DNA from: RGDT01 sp964630925
Lineage (GTDB): Bacteria > Planctomycetota > Planctomycetia > Gemmatales > Gemmataceae
Length of the DNA: 19,658 bases
Direction: 5' to 3'
Assembly: GCA_964630925.1 (NCBI GenBank)
Contig: CAZVZK010000177.1
Location: forward strand, 1-19,658
Below, in pieces: positions 6,408 to 13,548 of this stretch. The position numbers and the translations under genes were made by a program. The stretch's first letter is position 1, and each line of letters opens with the position of its first letter. The notes beneath the pieces were generated by a model, which worked only from the letters and a program-made list of their open reading frames with translations, was not told where the DNA came from and searched no databases.

Positions 6408-6436
6408 ATTGTAAGGCCCGTTCGGCGTCCTGCCAA
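6408..6436 (-). promoter_or_regulatory. Good sigma70-type promoter for the DHH phosphoesterase
   Basis: On the minus strand TTGGCA (6431-6436) and TACAAT (6408-6413) are spaced by exactly 17 bases, each matching the consensus at five of six positions. This is the best promoter match I found. Transcription would start near 6401, leaving a leader of about 180 bases before the ATG at 6218. Confidence 0.6.
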
Positions 6437-6449
6437 GTGTCGCGCCCGA

Positions 6450-6830
6450 TTACCCATCCCGCCGGCTCATCCCCATCACCCGCCGCCACTGCGCCTCGGT
6501 CACCGGCATCACCGAGAGCCTCGGCTGGCGCACCAGCTCCCAATCCGCCAGGGCGGGGTCGTCCTTGATCTCCGCCAGGGCCACCGGCCGCGGCAGCGCC
6601 GCCACGGCCTGGACCGTCACCGCGTCACCCGCCTCCACGACGCGCATCTCGCCGACGGCCGCCTTCACCTTGCCCGTCTCGTAGAAGAGGACACGGTCGC
6701 CAACCTTCACCGCCCGCAGGTGCTTCAGCGCCAGGGCGTTGGCCACCCCGTCCCAGGTGGTGCGTTCGTCCCGCACGAGGTCGAGGAAGCTGTAGGACTC
6801 GGGCTCCTGCTTGAACAGCCAGAACGCCAT
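6450..6830 (-). CDS. EVE domain-containing protein
   Basis: This 126-residue protein is essentially a single EVE domain, a PUA-like fold that binds modified bases in DNA or RNA. The diagnostic pattern is at the N-terminus: WLFKQEPESYSFLDL at 4-18, then TTWDGVANALALKHLR with the conserved Trp and Asn around 25-40, then VGDRVLFY with the aromatic pair near 50. The C-terminal part keeps PRPVALAEIK and the LVRQPRLSVMPV segment of the family. The ATG at 6830 has AAGGAGGG at ideal spacing. Bacterial EVE proteins are linked to modified-base sensing, restriction and RNA modification, but no restriction or modification genes adjoin it here, so the role remains open. It lies upstream of the DHH gene, which has its own promoter. 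Confidence 0.92.
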   Translation of the reverse strand: MAFWLFKQEPESYSFLDLVRDERTTWDGVANALALKHLRAVKVGDRVLFYETGKVKAAVGEMRVVEAGDAVTVQAVAALPRPVALAEIKDDPALADWELVRQPRLSVMPVTEAQWRRVMGMSRRDG

Positions 6831-7059
6831 CCTTGTGCCCTCCTTGTCCAGCCGGCAAACCTTGCCACCGTGCCGTCACGAATCAGGGCGAAAGACTCAT
6901 CGCCGGCGCAACCCCCTGGCGGACCGCCGTACAATCAGCAGGCAGGCGGGGCGGCCCCGGCAAGGCACCCTCTCGCTGACGCAACCCGGACGCCGGGGCC
7001 GTCTCCGCCTGCTCCTTTCCTGTCAACCGGCCATTCGGCCATTCCCCGGAGCGAACCGC

Positions 7060-7197
7060 ATGCAGCAGTCCGCCACACGCCCCGCCGTCCGCCTCCCCAC
7101 CACGAAGAAGCCGGCGCCGCGCCCGAGGGTGCATGCCGAGCCGCGTCCGCGGCTGAAGGTGGCATCGCTTGAGAAATGGCTCGACCTGTGCGGCTGA
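7060..7197 (+). CDS. Small basic hypothetical protein (45 residues)
   Basis: The ATG at 7060 follows CCCCGGAGCGAACCGC, a reasonable ribosome site (GGAG about 9 bases upstream). The product is rich in Arg, Lys and Pro (TTKKPAPRPRVHAEPRPRLK) and ends in the hydrophobic segment VASLEKWLDLCG. Codons favour G/C in third position as in its neighbours, and the stop is followed after 27 bases by a 10-bp perfect hairpin. It resembles no family I know. It is the only coding candidate in the 475-base stretch 6831-7305 and converges on the membrane protein gene ending at 7306. A nucleic-acid- or membrane-binding role is only a guess from composition. Confidence 0.5.
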   Translation: MQQSATRPAVRLPTTKKPAPRPRVHAEPRPRLKVASLEKWLDLCG

Positions 7198-7224
7198 GCG
7201 CCAGGCCGCGTGGCGGTTGTGAAC

Positions 7225-7261
7225 GGGCACGCGGGCCGCGTGCCCCACGGGGATCGTCCCC
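7225..7261 (+). terminator. Two adjacent hairpins after the small basic protein gene
   Basis: GGGCACGCGG (7225-7234) pairs exactly with CCGCGTGCCC (7236-7245), followed by a second stem GGGGA/TCCCC (7249-7253 with 7257-7261). They lie 27 bases after the small gene's stop. No T run follows, so they may act as a barrier or RNA stabiliser rather than a classical terminator. Confidence 0.4.
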
Positions 7262-7290
7262 CGATGGTGTGGATGCTACCCACGCCATCG
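7262..7290 (-). terminator. Hairpin after the O-antigen-ligase-type gene
   Basis: CGATGGTGTGG (7262-7272) pairs with CCACGCCATCG (7280-7290) with one G-U wobble, 15 bases beyond the minus-strand stop at 7306. Together with the stems at 7225-7261 it fills the space between two convergent genes. Confidence 0.4.
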
Positions 7291-7305
7291 CCCCTTTCTC
7301 AAGGA

Positions 7306-9669
7306 TCATTTCTTCTTTTCCGGCGCCAGCCAGCCCTCGACGGCCTCACGCTGCTGACTGGGTAAGCGGCGCGCTCTGCCCACGAGTTTATCGAGGCGTA
7401 GCGCCTCGGCGGCGGCCTCGCGCCTGCCCTTGATGTCGCCCGCCTCGTGCAGCAGCCTGGCGAGGCCGTAATGGTTGGCCGGATTCGTCGGATCTACGGG
7501 CAGGACCTGACGCATTTCCTTCGCCCCCTCCTTGAAATGCCCCTCGGCGCGTTCGCGCCACTGTCCCGCCATCGCCAGCGACCGCCCCTTGTCCCCCGCC
7601 TTCTGCTTCGGGTCGTTGATCAGCTTCACGAGACGCTCGGCGATCAACGCGAGATTCTTCCCGATACGCAGGCGGGCGCTCACCAGGTGGAGCACGCCCG
7701 CAGTGCCACGGAGATTGGCGTCCTGGGCGCGCGCGGCCCAGCGTAATGCCGCCTCCGCCCGCCGCATCTCGGACAGATCCCGTGGGTCAAGTTCCCAATC
7801 GGCGAGCCGCCATTGGGACAGATCCAGCAGCGTCCGAACCACCTTCTGTTCCTCCTTCTCCGCCTGTTCGAGCGGGGTGATGGCGACCTGATTGATGGCC
7901 GCCCGAAAGTTCTTCCACTTCCTCTCATCGGCCGGCTTCTCCAGTTCGGCGTGGAAGATCTGCCACGCCATCATCGCCCGCCTGTGGACGCTCGAGCTGT
8001 GCGACACCGGAATGATCACCAGCACCAACAGCCCGAACGCCGACGCCCCGAACAGCGGCGCCGGCACGTTCAGCGACAGCTCCCCCTGGCTCAGCCAGGT
8101 GACCGGCCGCGGGTCGGCCTCCGCCAGCATCACGCCCACCACGACGAACAATAGCCCAATCAGCGACGGCATCCCCACGCCGGGGTTGGCCAGCAGCGCC
8201 AGCGCCAACGCCAACGCCCCGCAGCCCAGCGCCGTCATGCGCTCCTCCGGCGTCCACGTCAACTGCTCGAAGACGGCGAAAGCCGCGAACCACGACATCG
8301 CCGCCAGCGACGCCAGCATGGCGGCAGGCCACAGGTCGTCCTGTAGCAGCGACGACGCCCGCACGAGGAACGCAAGCACCACGCCAAGCATCCCGCCGAG
8401 GTAGAACTCCCACGGCAGATCCTCGCCCGGCGCCTCGGCCTTCTCGCGCTCCGCGGGCGGCGTGTCACGCCACCACGCACGCACCGCCAGCACGACGGCC
8501 AGCGCGGCGGCGGCGAAGAAGAGCAGCGCGGAGATGCCGCCCTCCGCCCACAGCTCGAGCACGGCGCTCTCCGGCCCGATGGGCGCGCCGGCGGTCTCGC
8601 TCAGGTAGCGCGGCAGCCAGAACGTCGATTGTGCCAGGCCGACGCCGGTCCATCCGTTGTTGCCGTCGCGGAGGAGACGCCACGCCGCCCCCCAGGCGTC
8701 GCCACGCCGCGTCATGTCCTCCGCCAGCATGCCCGAGCCGTACATCACCCCGCCTAGCAAGACGGCGCCGAGGGTCAGCGGCACCCGCCAGCGCGGCAGG
8801 AGGACGGCGCCGGCCAGCGGCACCGCCAGGACGAACAGCCATTCGCGCGTCAGCCACAGGCCCAGCCCGACGACGGCCGCGGCGCCCGTGGCGAGGTAGA
8901 TCTGCCAACGCTCGGCCCCGTGCCGCCGTGCCGCGAGCGCCGCCAGGATGATCGCGGGCAGGAGCAGCGCCAGCGCGCCGGCGAGGGTGGAGGAGTAGAG
9001 ATACGGGCCGTGGGCGCGGTAACCTTCCAGGCGGCGGGCCAGGAGCGACAGCTCGGCGGCGTCGGGGCTCTCCAGGCGGGCGGCGAATTGCTTCTGGACT
9101 TGGGCCGTGATGTCGGTGTCGTAATCGCCCGCGATCCTGCGTTGGGAGGGCAGCTCATACGCGGCCTGGTAGACGCCCTGGACGGCCAGGGCCACGCCGG
9201 TGGCCATCAGGACGGCGAGGAGGCCGGAGCGCTCGCGGGCCGCCGTGGCGAGCTGGCGTACGAGGAACAGCATCAGAACGAGGCCCAGCCACTCCCAGCC
9301 GCCGAGGAGGGCGGCGCGGCGGTACGAGGCCCAGGCGGCGGTGACGAACAGCAACACGACGCCGAGGAGGAGGCACAGCTCGACGGGGCCGGCGAGGATG
9401 TCGTTGCGGCGCGACCACATGCGCCAGACGCCCCAGGCCCCGAGCGTCGTGAGGACGAGGAAGGACCACACGAGGCCGCCGGGGTCGGCGAGGTCGCTGG
9501 CAAGGCCGAGCGATTCGCCGCGCAGGAACGGGCGCGAGACGATGAGGCCGGTGAGCATCGCCAGGAGGATGCGGCGGAAGAGGGCCTGCCCTTCCGTGGC
9601 GGGCTCCTGGGGGGTGTCGTCGGCGGGCGAGGGTGGATGGGCCCGTAGGCCGCGGCTGCGCTTGCTCAG
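7306..9669 (-). CDS. O-antigen ligase/polymerase-type membrane protein with TPR-like tail
   Basis: About 787 residues with many hydrophobic segments through roughly residue 600, then a soluble Lys/Arg/Ala-rich C-terminal region with a tetratricopeptide-like repeat (DPTNPANHYGLARLLHEAGD) near the end. Wzy_C-type features are a YRAHGPYLYSSTLAGALAL block entering a membrane helix, the RRGDAWGAAWRLLRDG segment, and a late loop APIGPESAVLELWAEGGI, which matches the conserved extracytoplasmic loop of O-antigen ligases and polymerases. Such proteins join lipid-linked or periplasmic glycans. No glycosyltransferase genes adjoin it, so the substrate is unknown. The frame opens with a TTG at 9729 lacking a ribosome site; I prefer CTG at 9669 because GGAG stands 7 bases before it and the product then begins (M)SKRSRGLRAH. 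Both are non-ATG starts, so the N-terminus is uncertain. Confidence 0.85.
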   Translation of the reverse strand: MSKRSRGLRAHPPSPADDTPQEPATEGQALFRRILLAMLTGLIVSRPFLRGESLGLASDLADPGGLVWSFLVLTTLGAWGVWRMWSRRNDILAGPVELCLLLGVVLLFVTAAWASYRRAALLGGWEWLGLVLMLFLVRQLATAARERSGLLAVLMATGVALAVQGVYQAAYELPSQRRIAGDYDTDITAQVQKQFAARLESPDAAELSLLARRLEGYRAHGPYLYSSTLAGALALLLPAIILAALAARRHGAERWQIYLATGAAAVVGLGLWLTREWLFVLAVPLAGAVLLPRWRVPLTLGAVLLGGVMYGSGMLAEDMTRRGDAWGAAWRLLRDGNNGWTGVGLAQSTFWLPRYLSETAGAPIGPESAVLELWAEGGISALLFFAAAALAVVLAVRAWWRDTPPAEREKAEAPGEDLPWEFYLGGMLGVVLAFLVRASSLLQDDLWPAAMLASLAAMSWFAAFAVFEQLTWTPEERMTALGCGALALALALLANPGVGMPSLIGLLFVVVGVMLAEADPRPVTWLSQGELSLNVPAPLFGASAFGLLVLVIIPVSHSSSVHRRAMMAWQIFHAELEKPADERKWKNFRAAINQVAITPLEQAEKEEQKVVRTLLDLSQWRLADWELDPRDLSEMRRAEAALRWAARAQDANLRGTAGVLHLVSARLRIGKNLALIAERLVKLINDPKQKAGDKGRSLAMAGQWRERAEGHFKEGAKEMRQVLPVDPTNPANHYGLARLLHEAGDIKGRREAAAEALRLDKLVGRARRLPSQQREAVEGWLAPEKKK

Positions 9670-9736
9670 GGGAGGACTCCGGCGACGTGGCTCGTGAGGT
9701 AGGAGTAGGCGAACCGGCGTCGCGGGCAAGAGCGCT

Positions 9737-9958
9737 GGAGCGTGAGCGGCTCTGGATCGGGCGAGCGGGGCCGCGTCAGCGCCCCGAGTGGAGCGTCAGC
9801 GGATCTCGTCTCGCGCGTCAGCGCCCCGAGGGGAGCGTCAGCGGATCTCTGGCTGTTCTCGTTCGTCGAAACACGTGTCGGCCGAGAGGCGCTGACGCTG
9901 TGTGACTCGGGGCGCTGACGCATCCCCGCTCGCCCAGGACAAGCGCCGCTCACGCTCC
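9737..9958. repeat. Nested palindromic element with internal direct repeats
   Basis: The outer arms 9737-9770 and 9924-9958 are near-perfect reverse complements (GGAGCGTGAGCGG... to ...GGGCGAGCGGGG). Inside are two 35-base direct repeats at 9773-9807 and 9815-9849, differing at one base, and an inverted partial copy at 9886-9921. The core word GCGTCAGCG recurs in all copies, and each 35-mer holds it twice. The element sits between the divergent starts at 9669 and 10018. I see no open frame inside it that looks like a gene. Confidence 0.75.
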
Positions 9959-10017
9959 CGAAGCCGCCGGGGAGTGATACAACACCCCCACCGCCAATCC
10001 GCCGCGAGGGCCAGCCC

Positions 10018-12018
10018 ATGCACGCCGCCGTCCTGCTCCTCTTCGCCGCCGACCACTCCGCCGACGTGTGCGTCTACGGCGGCACCGCCGGCGGCTGCGT
10101 CGCCGCCATCGCCGCCGCCCGCGAGGGCAAATCCGTCCTCCTCCTCGAGCCCGGGAAGTTCATCGGCGGCATGACCACCGGCGGCCTCGGGCAGACCGAC
10201 ACCGGCAACCGCGGCGCCATCGGCGGCTACTCCCGCGAGTTCTACTCCCGCGTCCGCGATTACTACGCCGAGAAGTACGGCAAGGACTCGAAGCAGCTCA
10301 AGGACTGCTCCGATGGCTTCCGCTTCGAGCCGCACGTCGCCCTGCACGTCCTCAACGCGATGCTCGCCGAGGCCAAGGTCAAGCCGATGCTCGGCCAACG
10401 CCTCGACGCCGTCACCAGGGACGGGACACGCCTCGTCTCGCTCAAGTGCGTCACGGGCGACACCTTCAAGGCGAAGGTGTTCATCGACGCCACCTACGAG
10501 GGCGACCTCCTGGCGGCCGCCGGGTGCAAGTATCACGTCGGCCGCGAGGGCCGCGAGGTGTACGGCGAGACGCTCGCCGGAGCGCTCAAGTTCAGCCGCG
10601 CCCATCAGTTCGGCGTCGCGGTCAACGGCCTTGACGCGATGAAGAAGCCGCTGCCCTACGTCTCCGGCGAGCCGTTGGCGAAGCCCGGCACGGGGGACAG
10701 GAAGGTGCAGGCGTACAACTTCCGCCTCTGCCTCACCGACGACCCCAAGCTGCAGACGCCCTTCACGAAGCCCGAGGGCTACGACGCGAGCAAGTACGAG
10801 CTGCTCGCCCGTTACCTCAAGGCTAAGCCCGGCCTGCGTGTCGCCCATCTGATGAACCCGATCTTCGTGCCCAATCGCAAGACAGACACCAACAACAACG
10901 GCCCCTTCTCGACCGACTTCATCGGCATGAATTACGACTACCCCGACGGATCGCACGAGAAACGTCAGGCGATCATCGATGCGCATAAAAAGTACACGCA
11001 GGGCTTCCTCTACTTCCTCGCCAACGACCCGCGTGTCCCCAAGGACACGCAGGCCGACGTGCGCCGCTGGGGCCACGCCAAGGGCGAGTGGAAGGACAAC
11101 GGCGGCTGGCCGACGCAGATCTACGTCCGCGAGGCGCGGCGGCTCGTCGGCGAGTACGTGATGACCGAGAAGGACCTGTTCACCGAACGCACCAAGGCCG
11201 ACGCCGTGGGCCTGGGCGCGTACAACGCCGACTCGCACCATGTGCAGCGCTTCATGAAGGAGGACGGCACCGTCCTCAACGAGGGCGACTTCCAGGTGCC
11301 CGTGGACCCCTACGCCATCTCGTACCGCTGCATCATCCCCAGGGCGGCGGAATGCACCAACCTGATCGTCCCCGTCGCCTGCTCGACCTCGCACGTCGCC
11401 TACGGCAGCGTCCGCATGGAGCCGGTCTTCATGATCCTCGGCCAGGCGTCCGGCGTGGCGGCCTCCGTGGCCATCGCCGAGGGCTCCACGGTGCAGAAGG
11501 TGCCGATGGAGAAGCTGCTGGGGCTGCTGAAGAAGCAGAAGGCGGTGCTGTCACCCGACGGCCTGCCGGCTCGGAAGGCGTTCGCCCAGCGCATCGACCC
11601 GGCGAAGCTGGGCGGCATCGTGGTGGACGACGACGCGGCGAAGCTGACAGGCGAGTGGAAGCGGTCGAGCGCCGCGGGCCGCTACGTCGGCGACGGCTAC
11701 CTGCACGACGGCGACGCCGACAAGGGTAAGCTGGCGGCCCGGTTCGTGCCGAAGCTGCCGAAGGCGGGCAGGTACGAGGTGCGGCTGTTCTTCGCCGTGG
11801 CGAGCAACCGGACGCGCGAGGCGCTCGTCGTCATCAAGAGCAAGGACGGCGAGAAGCGCGTGCGTGTCGATCAGCGGGCGCACTGGGACGGCACGGGCGG
11901 CGTGAACCTGGGGACGTTCGAGTTCGACGTCGGCGAGGCGGGCTGGGTCGAGGTGCGGAACGACGGGACGAAGGGCCACGTCATCGCCGACGCGGTGCAA
12001 TTCGTGCCGGCGCGGTGA
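10018..12018 (+). CDS. Secreted FAD-dependent oxidoreductase with golvesin/xanthan-lyase-type C-terminal domain
   Basis: The protein has 666 residues. A short hydrophobic N-terminus (MHAAVLLLFAADHSADV) may be a signal peptide, though it is brief. The dinucleotide fold follows at once: VYGGTAGGCVAAIAAA with the Gly-rich loop at 21-26 and E44 ending the second strand, then FIGGMTTGGLG, typical of the FAD_oxidored family (PF12831). FIDATYEGDLLAAAG and the late CSTSHVAYGSVRMEP/LGQASGVAA segment complete the flavin-binding core. From about 532 to the end is a beta-rich domain (YVGDGYLHDGDADKG...AGRYEVRLF...GWVEVRNDGT...VIADAVQFVPA) seen in golvesins and the non-catalytic part of xanthan lyase, probably a carbohydrate- or surface-binding module. 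The substrate is unknown. GAGGG precedes the ATG. The stop abuts a large inverted repeat shared with convergent glcF. Confidence 0.88.
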   Translation: MHAAVLLLFAADHSADVCVYGGTAGGCVAAIAAAREGKSVLLLEPGKFIGGMTTGGLGQTDTGNRGAIGGYSREFYSRVRDYYAEKYGKDSKQLKDCSDGFRFEPHVALHVLNAMLAEAKVKPMLGQRLDAVTRDGTRLVSLKCVTGDTFKAKVFIDATYEGDLLAAAGCKYHVGREGREVYGETLAGALKFSRAHQFGVAVNGLDAMKKPLPYVSGEPLAKPGTGDRKVQAYNFRLCLTDDPKLQTPFTKPEGYDASKYELLARYLKAKPGLRVAHLMNPIFVPNRKTDTNNNGPFSTDFIGMNYDYPDGSHEKRQAIIDAHKKYTQGFLYFLANDPRVPKDTQADVRRWGHAKGEWKDNGGWPTQIYVREARRLVGEYVMTEKDLFTERTKADAVGLGAYNADSHHVQRFMKEDGTVLNEGDFQVPVDPYAISYRCIIPRAAECTNLIVPVACSTSHVAYGSVRMEPVFMILGQASGVAASVAIAEGSTVQKVPMEKLLGLLKKQKAVLSPDGLPARKAFAQRIDPAKLGGIVVDDDAAKLTGEWKRSSAAGRYVGDGYLHDGDADKGKLAARFVPKLPKAGRYEVRLFFAVASNRTREALVVIKSKDGEKRVRVDQRAHWDGTGGVNLGTFEFDVGEAGWVEVRNDGTKGHVIADAVQFVPAR

Positions 12019-12234
12019 GGGGCTACCTCACCCCCTAACCCCCTCTCCGAAGCGGAGAGGGGGGATCGCAAGAGTGAGAAGAGTGGAGGTGGGGACGTGT
12101 GCGCGTCCCTTGACTGGCTTCGCCCAACAAGAGGGCCGTACACAGCCGCTCCGCGCAGGCGATGCTCTTACGGCTCCCCCCTCTCCGCTTCGGAGAGGGG
12201 GGCTGGGGGGGTGAGGTAGTCCCCTCACCGCGCC
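12009..12234. repeat. Inverted-repeat element between convergent stop codons
   Basis: Arms 12009-12064 and 12176-12234 are near-identical reverse complements, including the last codons (GCG CGG TGA) of both convergent genes. Each arm carries its own small palindrome, CCCTCTCCGAAGCGGAGAGG on the left and its mirror on the right. The 111-base centre (12065-12175) shows no gene. It probably ends transcription from both sides, and its structure resembles a dispersed palindromic or MITE-like repeat. Confidence 0.75.
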
Positions 12235-13547
12235 TCGGGCGGCAACACGCCGGAGTAGCTCGCCCATAGCACGTCGATGGGGTGCGCCACCCACGGGGCA
12301 GGCTTCTGGCCCTTGAGGTGCTTGGCGATCTGGATCAGGCAGCCGACGTTGCCCGTGAACACGCCCCGCGCCCCCGTCGAGAGGATGTTGCGCGCCTTCG
12401 TCGCCCCCACCTGCGCCGACATCTCCGGCTGGGTGATGTTGTAACTGCCGGCGGCGCCGCAGCACGCCTCGCCGTCCGGCAGCGGCACCAGCTCCAGGCC
12501 GGGGACCAGCCCCAGGAGCCGGCGCGGCTGCGAGCGGATCTTCTGCCCGTGACTCAGGCCGCAGGCGTCGTGGTACACCGCCTTGATCGGGATGGGGTGC
12601 GTCGGGCGGATCGGGCCGAGCGCGTCCAGGTACTCGTGGATGTCCTTGAGCTTCTTAGCGAACAACGCCGCCTCGGCCGACTCGGGCTGGTCCTTCATCA
12701 GCTCGCCGTAGTGCTTCAACACCGGGCCGCAGCCGCCGGCGTTGGTGAGGACGGCGTCGCACTCGGCCAGCTTCCTGCCGAACGCGGACAGGTTGGCGCG
12801 GGCGAACTTCTGGGCGTCGCCCACGAGGCCGGCGTGCTCGTGCAGCGCCCCGCAGCAGCCCTGGCCACGCGGCACCCACACCTCGATGCCGTTCCTCTGC
12901 AGCACGCGCGCGGTCGCCAGCGTCGTCTGCGGGTAGAACGCGTCCGCCGCGCAGCCGATCAGGAGCGCCACCTTGCCCCGCCGTGGCCCCTCGGCGGGCA
13001 TCACCTCCGGAAGCCCGCCGTGGTGCGGCTCCAGGCGCGGCGGCACCATCTCCTGCATCCCACGCAGCGACCTAGGCAGCATCCAGGCCATGCCGTCGAT
13101 CAGGCCGCGCAGCCCCAGCCACTGGGCCACACGCAGCGGCCACAATGCCCACGCCATGCGCCCGGCGTAAGGGGTGAGGGAGAAGAGGGCGAAGCGCTGC
13201 ATCCAGCCGAGCTGTGGGAAGGGCTTGCCGGCCTGGGCCATGTCCTGCTTGTAGCCGGCGATGATCTTGCCGTACTGCACGCCGGAGGGGCAGGCGGTCT
13301 CGCACGCCTTACACTCCAGGCACAGGTCGAGGTGATGCTGGACCTCGGGGGTCAATTCGGCCCGCCCGTCGGTGACGGCCCGCCACAGGTAGATGCGGCC
13401 ACGCGGGCTGTCGTTCTCGTTGCCGGTCTCGTTGTACGTTGGGCACGAGCCGAGGCACAGGCCGCAGTGGACGCAGTCCATGAAGCGCTGGTAGTCGATG
13501 TTGCGCCCGAGGCCGGCGACGGGGAGGGGTGTGCGCTCCGTGGTCAT
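12225..13547 (-). CDS. glcF: Glycolate oxidase iron-sulfur subunit
   Basis: This is the electron-transfer subunit of membrane-associated glycolate oxidase, which converts glycolate to glyoxylate. With the ATG at 13547 it is 440 residues, near the family norm. Two 4Fe-4S clusters are bound by C25, C28, C31, C35 (CVHCGLCLGSCP) and C76, C79, C82, C86 (CLECKACETACP). The C-terminal half has two cysteine-rich CCG domains, seen as GQGCCGALHEHAG and GEACCGAAGSYNI, with matching GCAAD and HDACGLSHG motifs. Its start lies one base past the glcE stop, so the pair is one operon; an alternative ATG at 13559 would overlap glcE by 11 bases. The stop codon is part of the inverted repeat at 12009-12234. The related lactate and glycerol-3-phosphate iron-sulfur subunits are possible alternatives, but the adjacent GlcE favours glycolate. 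Confidence 0.92.
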   Translation of the reverse strand: MTTERTPLPVAGLGRNIDYQRFMDCVHCGLCLGSCPTYNETGNENDSPRGRIYLWRAVTDGRAELTPEVQHHLDLCLECKACETACPSGVQYGKIIAGYKQDMAQAGKPFPQLGWMQRFALFSLTPYAGRMAWALWPLRVAQWLGLRGLIDGMAWMLPRSLRGMQEMVPPRLEPHHGGLPEVMPAEGPRRGKVALLIGCAADAFYPQTTLATARVLQRNGIEVWVPRGQGCCGALHEHAGLVGDAQKFARANLSAFGRKLAECDAVLTNAGGCGPVLKHYGELMKDQPESAEAALFAKKLKDIHEYLDALGPIRPTHPIPIKAVYHDACGLSHGQKIRSQPRRLLGLVPGLELVPLPDGEACCGAAGSYNITQPEMSAQVGATKARNILSTGARGVFTGNVGCLIQIAKHLKGQKPAPWVAHPIDVLWASYSGVLPPEAR

Positions 13548-13548
13548 C

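Noticed and set aside
9773..9849. The two 35-base direct repeats as a mini CRISPR array
   Set aside because: The gap between them is only 7 bases, there are no further units and no cas genes. They belong to the nested palindrome.
9838..11394. 518-codon minus-strand frame antisense to the FAD oxidoreductase
   Set aside because: Its composition is shadow-like and the plus-strand gene has clear flavoprotein motifs.
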